From: Pseudomonadota bacterium
GTDB taxonomy: Bacteria; Pseudomonadota; Gammaproteobacteria; Acidiferrobacterales; Acidiferrobacteraceae
Reading direction: 5' to 3'
Length of the DNA: 64,000 bases
Assembly: GCA_021841585.1 (NCBI GenBank)
Contig: JAKBUS010000005.1
Span: 1-64,000, forward strand
In this document: positions 28,660 through 40,351 of the stretch, piece by piece
How the letters are laid out: the number at the start of each line of letters is the position of its first letter
Numbering within the stretch: position 1 is the first letter of the stretch
Made by a program: the position numbers and the translations under genes
Notes under the pieces: generated by a model
The model's input: the letters and a program-made list of their open reading frames with translations, nothing else
Databases searched by the model: none
What the model was told of the DNA's origin: nothing

Positions 28660-31269
28660 ATGAGTGACGGCACTGGGCGATCACGACGGTGGTGGGCAGT
28701 GGCGTTTGCCGGTCTCGCCCTGCTCTCGACCCTGGCGGCGGCCGGCTACGCGATCAGCTCCTGGACGGGGGCGCAGCGCGATGCCTCCCGCAGCCTTTTG
28801 AGGGCGACACGCCTTTTGGCGACGACGGTGCGCTGGCGCCTGCGAGACGACCATGCGGCCCTGGCGTCCCTGGGGCGGGCCATCGCCCATCTGCCGCGGC
28901 TGGGTCGCAGCGGGGGTTATCTGCGGATCGGGCGCCTGGGCCGGCGGTTTATGGCGCATCACCCGACGATCATGGCCTGGGCGGTGCTAGGCCCCCATGG
29001 ATCGGTGTGGTGGCGCGCCCCGGCCGGCGCGTCCCCGATTCCCGGGAGGAGGGATGCCAGTCGCTGGGCGCGTGGCCAGCCGGCCGGCGCCTTCCGGGTG
29101 GGGCGGTCGCGCGCGGGCCGGGGCGTACCGTTGTGGCTCACGGGGCGCGCACGCCATCACGTGCCATTTCTGATCTGGGCCTTGTGGTCACCGGGGCTGG
29201 GCGGGATGGTTCGCGCCCCCACCGCGGCCGGCCTTTCCTGGGGCCGGGGTCCGGTCATCGCCATGGGTCCGTCGGCGCCGGTGCCGTCGGCGGCCGTGCG
29301 CCTGCCCATCGCCGGCCATCGGCCGGCCGGCCGTCTGACCGTGGACCTCGGCGCGCGCGCGGCCCCCTGGTTCGGCGCCTATCGGTGGGTGCCCGGCTAC
29401 TCCTTTGCGGTCTTTGCCCTACGGCCACGGGCCGCGGTGTATGCGCGTGCCCGCGAGGCCGTCCATGTGGCCGCGCTCTGGCTTGGCGTCGTGTTGGCGG
29501 CGCTCGCGATCGTGTACCGGGCCGTGGTGCGCGGCGAGATGCGGATGGTTCGCGAACGGATGGCCGTGGAAAGACGATGGCCGGAGGCCAAGACCGAGAT
29601 CGAGGGGATCGTGCAGTCGCTCGCCGAGGCGGTGTTCGCCACCGACTGCGAGGGCCGCATCGAATACCTGAATCGCGCCGCCGAAAAGCTCACCGGCTGG
29701 ACGCGCTCGGTGGTACAGGGGCGCGTGCTGTGCGATGTCCTGCCCTGCCTCGATGAATACCGGGGCAACGCGTTCGATCCGGTGGCCGAGTGCCTGGCCG
29801 GGCAGGCGGTTGTGTCCGGCGAGGCGCTGGTGTTTCATCGCGACGGCCATGGCTTGGCCGTGGAGTATGATGCGGCCCCGCGTTATGGTCCTAGCGGCCG
29901 TCTAACGGGCGCGGTCTTGTCGCTGCGGGATGCCGCGAACAAGCGCGTGCTGACCGAGCGCCTGGCCCATCAGGCCACGCACGACCCGTTGACCGAGCTC
30001 GGCAACCGCATCCTGTTCCATGAGCGCCTCGAGCGGGCCGTGGCCGAGGCGCGGGCGGCCGGCGGGGCGGTCGCCTTGCTGTTTCTGGATGTGGACGAGT
30101 TCAAGCGCGTGAACGATACGCTGGGTCATAGTACCGGCGACCGTGTCCTGGTGCTCATAGCGGAACGCCTGCGGCGCGTGGTGCGCACCACCGACACCCT
30201 GGCGCGTCTCGGGGGAGACGAGTTTGCGGTGGTCCTGCCGGGCTTGCGCACTGGCCAGGATGCCCTGCCCGTGGTCCACAAGATCATGGCGGCGTTTCGC
30301 GAGCCGCTGGCGGTGGCCTTGGGCGAGGTCGTGCTCGGGATCAGCATTGGTATCGCCGTCTACCCGCATGACAGCAGCGACAGCCGGGCGCTCGTGCGCG
30401 CCGCCGACGCCGCCATGTACGAGGCCAAGGCCGCGGGCAAAAACGCCTACCGTTTCTTCGCAAGCGGCGACACCGGTCGGCCATTTGGCGATCCCCTGAC
30501 GCTGGCCGCGGACCTGCGCCAGGCCTTGGAGCGCGATGAATTTTCGCTTGTCTACCAGCCGCAGGTGCGGACCGCGAACCGGCAACTGGTGGTCATGGAG
30601 GCGCTGCTGCGATGGACGCACCCGACCGAGGGGGTCAAATACCCCGGGGAGTTCCTGGGGGCCCTGGAGGAGGCCGGACTCATGATCGAGCTCGGCACGT
30701 GGGTGCTGCAATCGGCCTGCCGCCAGAACCGGCGGTGGCGGGATTTGGGGCTGGGGGCCTTTCCGGTGGCCGTCAACATGTCTGGCGACCAGTGCGCGCA
30801 CGAGGGTCTGGCCGAGATGATCGACGCGGTCCTGCAGGAATGCGGCCTGCGGCCCGACGATCTCGTCTTGGAGCTTTCCGAGGAACTGCTCGTCGATGCC
30901 AAGGACCCGCTGGCCGAGCGGCTGCAGCGGCTGCGGGAGCAGGGCGTGCGGCTCGTCGTGCAGAATTTCGGGGGGGCGTCCTCGACCCTCGGCACGCTGC
31001 GGCGGCTGCGGGTCGAGGCCCTCAAGATCGAGGCGGCGCTCATAGCCGGGATCGGCGATGAGTATAACGACGGGGTGGTGGTGGCCATCATCGCGCTCGC
31101 GCGGGCGCTCAACCTGAAGGTGATCGCGGGCGGCGTCGAGAGCGCCGCCCAGTATCGCTTTCTGAGAGAGGCCGCCTGTGATGCCGTGCAGGGGCATTAT
31201 GTCGCCGCCCCCCTCGATGTCGAGGCCGCGACCGCCTATTTGCGCGCCCACGAGGGCGCGAGAGGTTGA
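28660..31269 (+). CDS. Membrane PAS-GGDEF-EAL protein; likely diguanylate cyclase with a dead EAL domain
   Basis: An 869-residue protein. It has a transmembrane helix at about 10-32, a periplasmic sensor region to about 265, a second helix (ALWLGVVLAALAIVYRAVV), PAS (about 310-425), GGDEF (about 435-600) and EAL (about 620-865). GGDEF is intact at residue 518 onward with an inhibitory RTTD five residues before. In the EAL domain EALLRW (647) is kept, but the metal-binding DDFG is QNFG (768) and the AEGVE motif is AGGVE (823). Cyclic-di-GMP hydrolysis is therefore unlikely, while synthesis is plausible. The ATG at 28660 overlaps no neighbour. Confidence 0.92.
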   Translation: MSDGTGRSRRWWAVAFAGLALLSTLAAAGYAISSWTGAQRDASRSLLRATRLLATTVRWRLRDDHAALASLGRAIAHLPRLGRSGGYLRIGRLGRRFMAHHPTIMAWAVLGPHGSVWWRAPAGASPIPGRRDASRWARGQPAGAFRVGRSRAGRGVPLWLTGRARHHVPFLIWALWSPGLGGMVRAPTAAGLSWGRGPVIAMGPSAPVPSAAVRLPIAGHRPAGRLTVDLGARAAPWFGAYRWVPGYSFAVFALRPRAAVYARAREAVHVAALWLGVVLAALAIVYRAVVRGEMRMVRERMAVERRWPEAKTEIEGIVQSLAEAVFATDCEGRIEYLNRAAEKLTGWTRSVVQGRVLCDVLPCLDEYRGNAFDPVAECLAGQAVVSGEALVFHRDGHGLAVEYDAAPRYGPSGRLTGAVLSLRDAANKRVLTERLAHQATHDPLTELGNRILFHERLERAVAEARAAGGAVALLFLDVDEFKRVNDTLGHSTGDRVLVLIAERLRRVVRTTDTLARLGGDEFAVVLPGLRTGQDALPVVHKIMAAFREPLAVALGEVVLGISIGIAVYPHDSSDSRALVRAADAAMYEAKAAGKNAYRFFASGDTGRPFGDPLTLAADLRQALERDEFSLVYQPQVRTANRQLVVMEALLRWTHPTEGVKYPGEFLGALEEAGLMIELGTWVLQSACRQNRRWRDLGLGAFPVAVNMSGDQCAHEGLAEMIDAVLQECGLRPDDLVLELSEELLVDAKDPLAERLQRLREQGVRLVVQNFGGASSTLGTLRRLRVEALKIEAALIAGIGDEYNDGVVVAIIALARALNLKVIAGGVESAAQYRFLREAACDAVQGHYVAAPLDVEAATAYLRAHEGARG

Positions 31270-31292
31270 ATTTCTTGCTGCACGCCCCCAAT
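31265..31292 (+). promoter_or_regulatory. Sigma-32-type heat-shock promoter of htpG
   Basis: GTTGAAT (31265-31271), a 13-base spacer and CCCCCAAT (31285-31292) match the heat-shock consensus CTTGAAA-N11-16-CCCCATNT. The expected start near 31299 leaves a ~35-base leader before the htpG start. It lies across the end of the preceding gene. Recognition is inferred from consensus. Confidence 0.65.
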
Positions 31293-31332
31293 GAGCGGGC
31301 TGGTATTCCGGAACCGCAGCAAGAGGTTACAA

Positions 31333-33210
31333 GTGGCCATGACGACGACCGAAAAACAGACCCTGGGCTTTCAGACCGAGGTGCGCCAGCTCCTCGACCT
31401 CATGATCCATTCGCTATACAGCGACAAGGATATATTCCTGCGCGAGTTGATCTCGAACGCCTCCGACGCTGTCGACAAGCTGCGCTTCGAGGCGCTGCGC
31501 GATGAAGCGCTTTATGAGGGCGATTCCGATCTCAAGATCCGCGTACAGGTCGACAAGGACGCGCGCACCATAACCATCGCCGACAACGGCATCGGCATGA
31601 CGCGCGACGAGGTCATCGAGAACATCGGCACGATCGCAAGTTCCGGCACCAAGCGGTTTTTCGAGAGACTGACCGGTGATGAGGCCAAGGACGCGCGCCT
31701 CATCGGACAGTTCGGCGTGGGTTTCTACTCGGCATTCATGGTCGCCGACCGGGTGACGCTGCTGACGCGCCGCGCGGGCGCCGCGAGCGCCGATGGCGTG
31801 GCGTGGGAATCCGCGGGCACGGGCGAGTATACGGTGGAGACCGTGGAGCGTCCGGAGCGCGGCACCGCGGTGGTGCTGCACTTGCGCGAGGGGGAGGACG
31901 AATTTCTCGACGATCACCGCCTGAAGGCGATCATACGACGCTACTCGGACCATATTACCCTGCCCATCGTCATGGCCGATGGCGAAGGCGCGCCAGAGAC
32001 CGTCAATAAGGCCGCGGCGCTGTGGGCGCGGCCGCGCCAGGACATCACCGAGCTCGAATACGACGAATTCTACAAGCACGTGGCGCATGACTTCGAGGCG
32101 CCCCTCGCGCACATCCACAGCCGCGTGGAGGGCAAGCAGGAGTATACGGCCTTGCTGTTCGTGCCGCGCCGCGCGCCCTTCGATCTGTTCGACCGTGACC
32201 GCCGCTATGGCGTGAAGCTCTATGTGCGGCGCGTATTCATCATGGACGACGCCGAGCAGCTGCTGCCGAACTACCTGCGCTTCGTGCGCGGCGTCATCGA
32301 TGCCGCCGACCTGCCCTTGAACGTGTCGCGCGAGATCCTGCAAAAGAGCCGCGACATCGACACCATACGCAGCGGCGCCACGCGCAAGGTCCTCGATCTC
32401 CTGGCCGAGCTCGCCGAGAAGGAGCCGGAGAAGTACCGGACCTTCTGGGCGGAGTTCGGGGTGGTACTGAAGGAGGGCGTGGTCGAGGATGCCGGCAATC
32501 GCGAGCGCATCGCCAAGCTCCTGCGCTTTCAGACCACCGCCGAGGCCGGCGACGGGGTATCGCTCGCCGACTATGTGGCGCGCATGGTCGAGGGCCAGGA
32601 CAAGATCTATTACGTGACCGCGGAAAGCGCGGCCGCCGCCCGCCACAGCCCGCACCTCGAGATCTTCCGCCGCAAGGGAATCGAGGTGCTGCTGTTGACC
32701 GATCGCATCGACGAGTGGCTCGTGACCCATCTGTCGGAGTTTGAGGGCCGCGCCCTGCGATCGGTGGCGAAGGGCGATCTCGACCTGAAGGGGGTCGGTC
32801 GGGACGAAGACGAGCCTAAGGTTTCGGAGGCCGAGGAACCGGAATGGAAGGCGTTCACCGAGCGCATGGCCAAGGTCTTAGGTGACAAGGTAAAGGAGGT
32901 GCGCGTCAGCCGCAGGCTCACGGAATCCCCGGCTTGCCTCGTGGCCGGCGAGCACGACCTTGGCATCCACCTCGAGCGGCTGTTGAAGGCCGCCGGGCAA
33001 AATGCCCCGGCCAGCCGTCCGGTGTTCGAAATCAATCCCGGCCACCCGCTGGTCACGCGGTTGCGCAGTGAGTCCTCGGACGAGCGCTTCGCCGATTGGA
33101 CCACCTTGCTGTTCGATCAGGCGATCCTTGCCGAGGGCGGGGCGCTGGAGGACGGGGCGGACTTCGTGCATCGCCTGAACGGTTTGTTATTGGGTCTCCA
33201 GGGCGCATAA
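31333..33210 (+). CDS. htpG: Molecular chaperone HtpG (Hsp90)
   Basis: A 625-residue cytoplasmic Hsp90. The N-terminal ATPase domain shows [33 protein letters not shown] and [15 protein letters not shown]. The middle domain contains the catalytic-loop Arg region ([14 protein letters not shown]), followed by the dimerisation domain. I chose GTG 31333 because AGAGG is six bases upstream; ATG 31339 is the alternative. A start at 31291 would lie inside the heat-shock promoter. Confidence 0.96.
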   Translation: MAMTTTEKQTLGFQTEVRQLLDLMIHSLYSDKDIFLRELISNASDAVDKLRFEALRDEALYEGDSDLKIRVQVDKDARTITIADNGIGMTRDEVIENIGTIASSGTKRFFERLTGDEAKDARLIGQFGVGFYSAFMVADRVTLLTRRAGAASADGVAWESAGTGEYTVETVERPERGTAVVLHLREGEDEFLDDHRLKAIIRRYSDHITLPIVMADGEGAPETVNKAAALWARPRQDITELEYDEFYKHVAHDFEAPLAHIHSRVEGKQEYTALLFVPRRAPFDLFDRDRRYGVKLYVRRVFIMDDAEQLLPNYLRFVRGVIDAADLPLNVSREILQKSRDIDTIRSGATRKVLDLLAELAEKEPEKYRTFWAEFGVVLKEGVVEDAGNRERIAKLLRFQTTAEAGDGVSLADYVARMVEGQDKIYYVTAESAAAARHSPHLEIFRRKGIEVLLLTDRIDEWLVTHLSEFEGRALRSVAKGDLDLKGVGRDEDEPKVSEAEEPEWKAFTERMAKVLGDKVKEVRVSRRLTESPACLVAGEHDLGIHLERLLKAAGQNAPASRPVFEINPGHPLVTRLRSESSDERFADWTTLLFDQAILAEGGALEDGADFVHRLNGLLLGLQGA

Positions 33211-33297
33211 TCGAGGCGGCAACGATAAGAACCCCGGGCGGGCGTGGACCGTCGCCGCGGGGCGGGGTGGCGATGATCGGGAGACAGGTTCTGTAGC

Positions 33298-34185
33298 GTG
33301 AGCACACTGTATGAATCGGCATTGTCCTTGCCGCTTTTGCATCGCGGCAAGGTCCGGGACTTGTATGATGCGGGTCCTGAACACCTCCTGGTCGTGACCA
33401 CCGATCGCCTGTCGGCCTTCGATTGTGTGCTGCCCGATCCGATCCCCGGCAAGGGCCGTATCCTGAACGCCCTGTCGGGATTTTGGTTCGCGCGCACCCA
33501 GGGGATCGTTCCCAATCATCTCTCTGACCGACCGCTGGCGTCGGTATTGCCGGACGCCCGGGAGCGTGCCCTGGTGGAGGACCGGGCGATGGTGGTGCGG
33601 CGGCTGAAGCCGCTGCCGATCGAGGCCATCGTGCGCGGCTATCTCGCCGGCTCCGGCTGGAAGGAATACCGACGGACCGGGACCGTGTGCGGCGTCGCGT
33701 TGCCGCCCGGCCTGCGCGAGGCTGAGCGCCTGCCGCGACCCTTGTTCACGCCCTCGACCAAGGCCGCGGCCGGTGCCCACGACGAGAATATCGATTACGC
33801 CCAGGCCGAGACCTTGCTCGGCCCAAGGCTTGCGCGCGCGGTGCGCGACGCGAGCCTTAAGCTTTATGCCGAGGCCGCGGCGTTCGCCGCCACGCGCGGC
33901 ATCATCATCGCCGACACCAAGTTCGAGTTTGCGGTCGATGAGCACGATCGGCTGGTGCTGATCGATGAGGTCCTGACCCCCGATTCGTCGCGTTTCTGGC
34001 CGCAGGCCTCGTATCAGCCCGGGACCAGCCCGCAAAGCTACGACAAGCAATACGTGCGGGACTACCTGGAGACCCTGGCGTGGGACAAGCGTCCGCCGGC
34101 CCCCCGCCTGCCGGCGGAGGTCGTGGCACAGACCGTGGCGCGTTACGAGGAGGCGTTGCGGGTGTTGACGGCGGCGGCCGCTTAG
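33298..34185 (+). CDS. purC: Phosphoribosylaminoimidazole-succinocarboxamide synthase
   Basis: A 295-residue SAICAR synthase, joining aspartate to CAIR with ATP in purine synthesis. Recognisable pieces are [12 protein letters not shown] at the start, [21 protein letters not shown], the substrate-binding [16 protein letters not shown], and the metal-site stretch [13 protein letters not shown]. The long form (about 295 residues) is the type common in many proteobacteria. The start is GTG at 33298. Confidence 0.97.
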   Translation: MSTLYESALSLPLLHRGKVRDLYDAGPEHLLVVTTDRLSAFDCVLPDPIPGKGRILNALSGFWFARTQGIVPNHLSDRPLASVLPDARERALVEDRAMVVRRLKPLPIEAIVRGYLAGSGWKEYRRTGTVCGVALPPGLREAERLPRPLFTPSTKAAAGAHDENIDYAQAETLLGPRLARAVRDASLKLYAEAAAFAATRGIIIADTKFEFAVDEHDRLVLIDEVLTPDSSRFWPQASYQPGTSPQSYDKQYVRDYLETLAWDKRPPAPRLPAEVVAQTVARYEEALRVLTAAAA

Positions 34186-34243
34186 GGCCTGGCCGAGACT
34201 GGCCGCCCCTACGCGCTTTGTGCTAACGTGGCAGCCGGGGCCT

Positions 34244-34328
<85 letters not shown>

Positions 34329-34457
34329 AAGTTCCTGAAGATATGACCCACAGGAGGACGCGGCCGGCTTCGTCTTGGCCGTTTACGGGTAAGCCGGTAT
34401 GATCAAGCCCAGAGCGGGTTTCCCTTATATGACTCCAATCTTTCGTGAGAAGGCGGT

Positions 34458-35750
34458 ATGCAGGTATCCATAGAAGCAACAGGCGGACTTAGCCGGCGGA
34501 TGACGGTGGCGGTTCCCGCCGAGCAGTTCGAACGTGAGTTTACGGAACGCCTGAAGCGGTTATCGCGTACCGCGCGGCTTGCGGGATTCCGTCCGGGGCG
34601 CGCCCCGCTGAAGATCGTGGAGGCCCAGTATGGCGGCAAGCTCCTCGACGAGGTCGCTCAGGACCTCATGCGCGACAGCTTCTATGAGGCCTTGAACCGC
34701 GAGGGATTGAAGGCCGCGGGCGGCCCGATGATAGAGCCCAAGGCGCTTATTCGCGGCCAGGACATGCAATATGTCGCGGTATTCGAAGTCTACCCGGAGG
34801 TCCCGCGGCTCGACCTGAAGGGCGTTGCGGTCGAGCGCCCGGGCTGCGAGATCACAGACGACGATGTTTTGCGCACCATCGAGGTGATGCGTAAGCAGCG
34901 TCAGACTTTTCGCGCGGTCGACCGGGCCGCGGCCGACGGCGATCGCCTGACCATCGATTTCGTGGGGACGCTGGACGGTGAGGAATTCCCCGGCGGGCGT
35001 GCCGAGGGCCATACCCTGATCCTCGGGGCCGGGAATCTACTGCCTGATTTCGAGGCGGGCCTCAAGGGCGCGAGCACCGGTGCCGTGATCGACATCCCGG
35101 TGGCGTTCCCGGCGGAGTATGGGGCGCCGACCCTGGCGGGCAAGACCGCGCAGTTTCACGTGACCGTGGGCGAGGTTGGCGAGCCCGTGCTCCCGGCCTT
35201 GGACGAGGCCTTTGCCGTATCCCTCGGGGTCACCGAGGGTGGGGTCGAGGGGTTACGTAACGAGGTCCGGCAGAATCTCGCGCGCGAGGCCGACCGGCGG
35301 ATTCGCGAGCGCACCAAGGGCGAGGTGTTCCGGCGCCTGCGGGAAGTCAATCCCATGGATCTTCCGAAGGTGCTGGTCGACAACGAGGCGATGCGGCTGC
35401 GTGACGCGGCGCATAGCGAGCTTACGCGCCAGGGCGTGCGCGCCGAGGCGTTGCCGGCCGATGCCGGCGCGTTTCGTGAGCGTGCCGCGGAGCGCGTAGC
35501 GCTCGGTATCATTCTTTCCGAGCTGATAAGCGCGCGCGATCTCAAGGCCGATCCCGCGAAGGTGCGCGCGCGCATCGAGGAAATGGCGGCGGACTACGAC
35601 GACCCGGCACGCTTCGTCGAGTGGTATTACGGCGATCGCGGGCGGCTCGCGGAGGCCGAATCCCTGGTCCTGGAAGATCTGGCCGTGGAACAGTTATTGG
35701 CCGAGGCGCAGGTGGCCGACAAGGCCCTGCGTTTCGAGGAGTTGACCTGA
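34458..35750 (+). CDS. tig: Trigger factor
   Basis: A 430-residue ribosome-associated chaperone. The N-terminal ribosome-binding domain includes the signature [12 protein letters not shown] (residues about 45-56), a central FKBP-type prolyl isomerase domain spans about 150-245 ([14 protein letters not shown]), and the C-terminal helical chaperone domain follows. It starts the tig-clpP-clpX-lon series; clpP follows after 19 bases. Confidence 0.97.
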   Translation: MQVSIEATGGLSRRMTVAVPAEQFEREFTERLKRLSRTARLAGFRPGRAPLKIVEAQYGGKLLDEVAQDLMRDSFYEALNREGLKAAGGPMIEPKALIRGQDMQYVAVFEVYPEVPRLDLKGVAVERPGCEITDDDVLRTIEVMRKQRQTFRAVDRAAADGDRLTIDFVGTLDGEEFPGGRAEGHTLILGAGNLLPDFEAGLKGASTGAVIDIPVAFPAEYGAPTLAGKTAQFHVTVGEVGEPVLPALDEAFAVSLGVTEGGVEGLRNEVRQNLAREADRRIRERTKGEVFRRLREVNPMDLPKVLVDNEAMRLRDAAHSELTRQGVRAEALPADAGAFRERAAERVALGIILSELISARDLKADPAKVRARIEEMAADYDDPARFVEWYYGDRGRLAEAESLVLEDLAVEQLLAEAQVADKALRFEELT

Positions 35751-35769
35751 AAACAACCGGGAGCGATCC

Positions 35770-36393
35770 ATGATGAAAACTGAATTCGCTGCCGAATTCG
35801 CGCCGCGGGCACAGCTTGTGCCGATGGTGGTCGAGACGACCGGCCGCGGCGAGCGCGCCTACGACATTTATTCGCGCATGCTGAAGGAGCGCCTGATCTT
35901 CCTTGTGGGTCCGGTCGAGGACCACATGGCGAATCTGGTGGTGGCGCAGCTTTTGTTCCTGGAGTCGGAGAATCCCGACAAGGACATTCACGTCTATATC
36001 AACTCGCCGGGCGGCGCCGTGACTGCGGGGCTTGCCATCTACGATACCATGCAATTCATAAAGCCCGACGTCAGCACCGTGTGTATCGGCCAGGCGGCGA
36101 GCATGGGCGCGCTGTTGCTCGCGGGCGGCACCAAGGGCAAGCGTCATGCCCTGCCGCACGCGCGCATGATGGTTCATCAGCCCTCCGGAGGGTTTCAGGG
36201 GCAGGCGACGGACATCGACATCCATGCCCGCGAGATCCTGCGGGTGCGAGAACGATTGAATGGTATTTTGGTCAAACATACGGGACAGGAACTCAAGCGG
36301 ATTGAGCAGGACACTGAGCGCGACAACTTCATGGATGGCGGCGAGGCCGTGGCGTACGGTCTGATTGACTCGGTGATCGACAAGCGTAAATAG
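35770..36393 (+). CDS. clpP: ATP-dependent Clp protease proteolytic subunit
   Basis: A 207-residue serine protease forming a 14-mer with ClpX or ClpA. The catalytic triad is visible: Ser in [14 protein letters not shown], His in [11 protein letters not shown], Asp in [11 protein letters not shown] short N-terminal propeptide precedes the mature start. Two adjacent ATGs (35770 and 35773) could both serve. clpX follows after 88 bases. Confidence 0.98.
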   Translation: MMKTEFAAEFAPRAQLVPMVVETTGRGERAYDIYSRMLKERLIFLVGPVEDHMANLVVAQLLFLESENPDKDIHVYINSPGGAVTAGLAIYDTMQFIKPDVSTVCIGQAASMGALLLAGGTKGKRHALPHARMMVHQPSGGFQGQATDIDIHAREILRVRERLNGILVKHTGQELKRIEQDTERDNFMDGGEAVAYGLIDSVIDKRK

Positions 36394-36481
36394 GGGGATA
36401 TGCTAGACTGGGATATAAAGCGCGAGGCCTGCATGCGCCGAGGCGTATGCGTCCGGCGGTTCCCTTGAGCGAGGTTGAGCG

Positions 36482-37774
36482 ATGGCAGACGACAAGCATG
36501 ATGGCAAGGGTGACAAGCTCCTTTATTGCTCTTTCTGCGGCAAGAGCCAGCACGAGGTGCGCAAGCTGATTGCCGGTCCCTCGGTATTCGTATGTGACGA
36601 ATGCGTGGAGCTGTGCAACGACATCATCCGCGAAGAGGTGCAGGACGAGGCCGACATCGGGCTCGCCCGCAACAAGTTCCCAAAGCCGCGCGAGATCAAA
36701 CAGATTCTCGATGAGTACGTGATCGGGCAGGCGACCGCCAAGAAGGTGCTGTCGGTGGCCGTCTACAATCACTACAAGCGTATCGAGCATCAGGAGAAGA
36801 TCGGTGACGTCGAGCTGTCGAAGAGCAATATTCTGCTCATAGGGCCGACGGGATCGGGCAAGACCCTGCTTGCCGAGACCCTCGCGCGTCTTTTGAATGT
36901 GCCGTTTACCATCGCCGATGCAACGACGTTGACCGAGGCCGGTTACGTTGGCGAGGACGTCGAGAACATCATTCAAAAGCTTCTTCAGAAGTGTGACTAT
37001 GATGTCGAGAAGGCGCAGACCGGAATCGTCTACATAGACGAGATCGACAAGATCTCGCGCAAGTCCGACAATCCATCGATCACCCGCGACGTGTCGGGCG
37101 AAGGCGTGCAGCAGGCGTTGTTGAAGCTGATCGAGGGAACGGTGGCCTCGGTACCGCCGCAAGGTGGCCGCAAGCACCCGCAGCAGGAATTCCTGCAGGT
37201 TGACACCCGCAACATATTGTTCATCTGCGGGGGCGCGTTCTCGGGACTCGAGAAGATCATTCAAGACCGTTCCGAGAAGAGCGGCATAGGCTTCAATGCC
37301 GAGATCAAGAGCCGCGTAGTCAACAAGCGCGCAAGCGATGTATTTCGCGGCGTCGAGCCCGAGGATCTGATCAAGTTCGGGCTCATACCGGAATTTGTCG
37401 GACGCCTGCCCGTGGTGGCGGTCCTGGACGAGCTCGATGAGGCCGCGCTCATTCAGATATTGACGGAACCCAAGAACGCGCTGATCAAGCAGTACCAAAA
37501 GCTTCTGAAATTCGAGGGCGTGGATCTTGAAGTGCGCGACGATGCGCTGGTCAAGGTGGCCCATCGCGCCATGGAACGCAAGACCGGCGCGCGGGGCCTG
37601 AGGTCCATCCTCGAGAATGTGCTGCTTGAGATCATGTTCGATTTGCCGTCCCTGGAGAACGTGAAGAAGGTCGTGATCGACGAGGGCGTCATCGCGGATA
37701 CGAGCAAGCCGCTGCTTATCTACGCCGATCATGAAGAGCCGGCGACCCCGAAACGGGCGTCGACTCGTCCCTGA
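36482..37774 (+). CDS. clpX: ClpX ATPase subunit of ClpXP protease
   Basis: A 430-residue AAA+ unfoldase. The N-terminal C4 zinc finger is CSFC...CDEC (residues about 15-40). Walker A is [15 protein letters not shown] near 120, the Walker [11 protein letters not shown] near 185, and the arginine-finger and sensor regions follow with the [10 protein letters not shown] sensor-2 segment. Its IGF-type ClpP-binding loop region is present ([11 protein letters not shown]). Length is normal. Confidence 0.98.
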   Translation: MADDKHDGKGDKLLYCSFCGKSQHEVRKLIAGPSVFVCDECVELCNDIIREEVQDEADIGLARNKFPKPREIKQILDEYVIGQATAKKVLSVAVYNHYKRIEHQEKIGDVELSKSNILLIGPTGSGKTLLAETLARLLNVPFTIADATTLTEAGYVGEDVENIIQKLLQKCDYDVEKAQTGIVYIDEIDKISRKSDNPSITRDVSGEGVQQALLKLIEGTVASVPPQGGRKHPQQEFLQVDTRNILFICGGAFSGLEKIIQDRSEKSGIGFNAEIKSRVVNKRASDVFRGVEPEDLIKFGLIPEFVGRLPVVAVLDELDEAALIQILTEPKNALIKQYQKLLKFEGVDLEVRDDALVKVAHRAMERKTGARGLRSILENVLLEIMFDLPSLENVKKVVIDEGVIADTSKPLLIYADHEEPATPKRASTRP

Positions 37775-37824
37775 CCCGACTCCGCTTTGCAGGCGCGCGG
37801 CCCGGCTAAGCGGCTGCCGCCGGG

Positions 37825-37855
37825 CTTGATTTCAGGCAGGCCCGGGCCCACTTAT
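37825..37855 (+). promoter_or_regulatory. Sigma-32-type heat-shock promoter of lon
   Basis: CTTGATT (37825-37831), a 15-base spacer and CCCACTTAT (37847-37855) resemble the heat-shock consensus. It would start transcription near 37862, about 60 bases before the lon ATG. lon is heat-shock controlled in many gammaproteobacteria, so the match is expected. Inferred from sequence only. Confidence 0.6.
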
Positions 37856-37863
37856 TCAAGCAC

Positions 37864-37886
37864 GCCCCCGGGCCGTTTCCGGGGGC
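37864..37886 (+). promoter_or_regulatory. GC-rich hairpin at the predicted 5' end of the lon mRNA
   Basis: GCCCCCGG and CCGGGGGC form an eight-base-pair perfect stem with a seven-base loop. No T run follows. Because it lies just after the predicted heat-shock start site, it would form the 5' end of the lon message; the alternative is a weak clpX terminator. Confidence 0.45.
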
Positions 37887-37922
37887 CCTTCCACTTCGGC
37901 GCGCAACGTCGCGAGGGCAGCT

Positions 37923-40340
37923 ATGACTGAAGAAACGCATTTGTCGCAAGCGCCGGACTCCGCCGCCATCCCGGTGTTGCCATTGCGGGACGTGGTCGTG
38001 TTTCCGCACATGGTGATACCGCTGTTCGTGGGCCGCAAAAAGTCCATCAAGGCCCTCGAGCTGGCCATGGAGGGCGGCAAGCAGATCATGCTGGTGGCGC
38101 AAAAGAGCGCCTCCGACGACGATCCGGCGCCCGGCGCTATCCATACCATCGGCACCGTGGCCAATATTCTTCAGCTGCTGAAGCTGCCGGATGGCACCGT
38201 GAAGGTGCTCGTCGAGGGCGAGCAGCGCGCGGAGGTGACGCGCTTTGTGGAGACTGGCGAGGCGTTTTCCGCCGAGGTGCGCAGACTTGCGAGCGAGGAC
38301 CTGAACGACAAGGAGGGCGAGGCCCTCATGCGTTCGGTGCTAAACGAGTTTGATCAGTATGTGAAGCTCAACATGAAGATCCCGCCGGAGATCCTGACCT
38401 CGCTTGCGGGGATCGATGATCCGGGGCGCCTTGCCGATACCGTCACGGCCCACCTGAGCCTGAAGATCGAGGAAAAGCAGCAAATCCTGGAGATGCTGGA
38501 CGTGCGCGGCCGGCTTGAGCACATCCTCGGGGTGATGGAGTCGGAGATCGACCTCCTGCAGGTGGAGAAGCGCATCCGTGGCCGGGTCAAGCGGCAGATG
38601 GAGAAGAGCCAGCGTGAGTACTATCTGAATGAGCAGATGAAGGCCATCCAGAAGGAGCTAGGCGACCTCGAGGACAACCCGAGCGAGGCCGAGGAGCTCG
38701 CGCAGAAGATCAAGAGCGCGGGCATGCCCAAGGAGGCCCGCGAGAAGGCGCAGGCCGAGCTGAACAAGCTGAAGATGATGTCACCGATGGCCGCCGAGGC
38801 CACGGTCGTGCGCAACTATATCGACTGGCTGCTCGCAGTGCCGTGGAAGAAGCACAGCAAGATCCGCAAGGACCTGGCTGAGGCCGAGAGCATACTCGAG
38901 GCCGATCATTACGGCCTTGAGAAGGTCAAGGAACGGATCATCGAGTATCTCGCGGTCCAGCAGCGGGTGAATAAGCTTAAAGGCCCGATCCTGTGTCTCG
39001 TGGGGCCGCCGGGCGTCGGCAAGACCTCGCTTGGGCAGTCGATTGCGCGCGCCACCAATCGCAAATTTATCCGCATGTCTCTTGGCGGGGTGCGTGACGA
39101 GGCCGAGATCCGCGGTCACCGCAGGACCTATATCGGGTCTTTGCCGGGAAAGATCATCCAGAACATGGCCAAGGCCAAGACCCGCAATCCGCTGTTCATG
39201 CTAGACGAGGTCGACAAGATGGCCATGGACTTCCGGGGCGATCCGTCATCGGCGCTCCTGGAGGTGCTCGACCCGGAACAGAACCACGCCTTCAATGATC
39301 ATTACCTCGAGGTCGACTATGACCTGTCGGATGTCATGTTCGTGGCGACTTCCAACAGCCTGAACATTCCCGGGCCCTTGCTTGACCGCATGGAGGTCAT
39401 CCGTCTGTCGGGCTACACGGAAGACGAGAAGATCAACATTGCGATGCGCTATTTGGTTGAAAAGCAAAAGCAAAACAATGGGCTGAAAACCGGCGAGCTG
39501 CAGCTGTCGGAGTCCGCGGTGCGTGACATCGTGCGGTATTACACGCGCGAGGCTGGGGTGCGCAGTCTCGAGCGCGAGATCGCCAAGATCTCGCGTAAGG
39601 TGGCGCGCGAGCTTTTGCTGAACAAGAAGCGCGAACATATTGCGGTGAACGCCAAGAACCTCGACAAATATCTCGGCGTGCGGCATTTCCGCTACGGTAT
39701 GGCCGAGCAGAGCAATCAGATCGGTCAGGTCACGGGCCTTGCCTGGACGGAGGTCGGCGGCGAGCTCCTCACCATCGAAAGCGCACTGTTGCCCGGCAAG
39801 GGCAAGCTTACCATCACCGGCAAGCTCGGCGATGTCATGCAGGAGTCAATCCAGGCGGCCATGAGCGTCGTGCGCTCGCGTGCCTTGTCGCTGGGCATCC
39901 CCGAGGATTTCTACCAGAAGCACGATTTTCACCTGCACGTGCCGGAAGGGGCGACACCCAAGGATGGACCGAGCGCGGGGATCGGGATGTGTACGGCCAT
40001 GGTCTCGGTGCTGACCGGCATCCCGGTGCGGGCCGATGTCGCCATGACCGGCGAGATCACGCTGCGCGGCGAGGTTTTGCCGATAGGTGGTCTGAAGGAA
40101 AAGCTGCTGGCGGCGCATCGGGGTGGCATCAAGACCGTGATCATTCCCGAGGAGAATCGCAAGGATCTGGTCGAACTCCCTAAAAATATACAGGAATCAC
40201 TAGATATTAAGCCCCTGCGCTGGATCGATCAGGTTTTGCAGGTGGCGCTGGAACGCATGCCAAAGCCCCTTGCGGACACCCCGGAGGGTGGCAAGCCGCC
40301 CGATGTCGAGGCCGACACGAAGGCCATACGCACGCACTGA
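37923..40340 (+). CDS. lon: ATP-dependent protease Lon
   Basis: An 805-residue LonA: N-terminal substrate-binding domain (about 15-210, [19 protein letters not shown]), a coiled coil (about 215-280), AAA+ domain with Walker [15 protein letters not shown], and a C-terminal protease with the catalytic Ser in [11 protein letters not shown] and Lys in [15 protein letters not shown]. Length is typical. It follows clpX and precedes hupB as in E. coli. Confidence 0.98.
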   Translation: MTEETHLSQAPDSAAIPVLPLRDVVVFPHMVIPLFVGRKKSIKALELAMEGGKQIMLVAQKSASDDDPAPGAIHTIGTVANILQLLKLPDGTVKVLVEGEQRAEVTRFVETGEAFSAEVRRLASEDLNDKEGEALMRSVLNEFDQYVKLNMKIPPEILTSLAGIDDPGRLADTVTAHLSLKIEEKQQILEMLDVRGRLEHILGVMESEIDLLQVEKRIRGRVKRQMEKSQREYYLNEQMKAIQKELGDLEDNPSEAEELAQKIKSAGMPKEAREKAQAELNKLKMMSPMAAEATVVRNYIDWLLAVPWKKHSKIRKDLAEAESILEADHYGLEKVKERIIEYLAVQQRVNKLKGPILCLVGPPGVGKTSLGQSIARATNRKFIRMSLGGVRDEAEIRGHRRTYIGSLPGKIIQNMAKAKTRNPLFMLDEVDKMAMDFRGDPSSALLEVLDPEQNHAFNDHYLEVDYDLSDVMFVATSNSLNIPGPLLDRMEVIRLSGYTEDEKINIAMRYLVEKQKQNNGLKTGELQLSESAVRDIVRYYTREAGVRSLEREIAKISRKVARELLLNKKREHIAVNAKNLDKYLGVRHFRYGMAEQSNQIGQVTGLAWTEVGGELLTIESALLPGKGKLTITGKLGDVMQESIQAAMSVVRSRALSLGIPEDFYQKHDFHLHVPEGATPKDGPSAGIGMCTAMVSVLTGIPVRADVAMTGEITLRGEVLPIGGLKEKLLAAHRGGIKTVIIPEENRKDLVELPKNIQESLDIKPLRWIDQVLQVALERMPKPLADTPEGGKPPDVEADTKAIRTH

Positions 40341-40351
40341 TGCAAGCCAAG

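Noticed and set aside
29902-31251. Long open frame opposite the GGDEF-EAL gene (similar frames lie opposite lon, thrS, uvrB and clpX)
   Set aside because: Long antisense frames are common in GC-rich DNA; composition is low-complexity and no family is seen, while the sense genes are certain.
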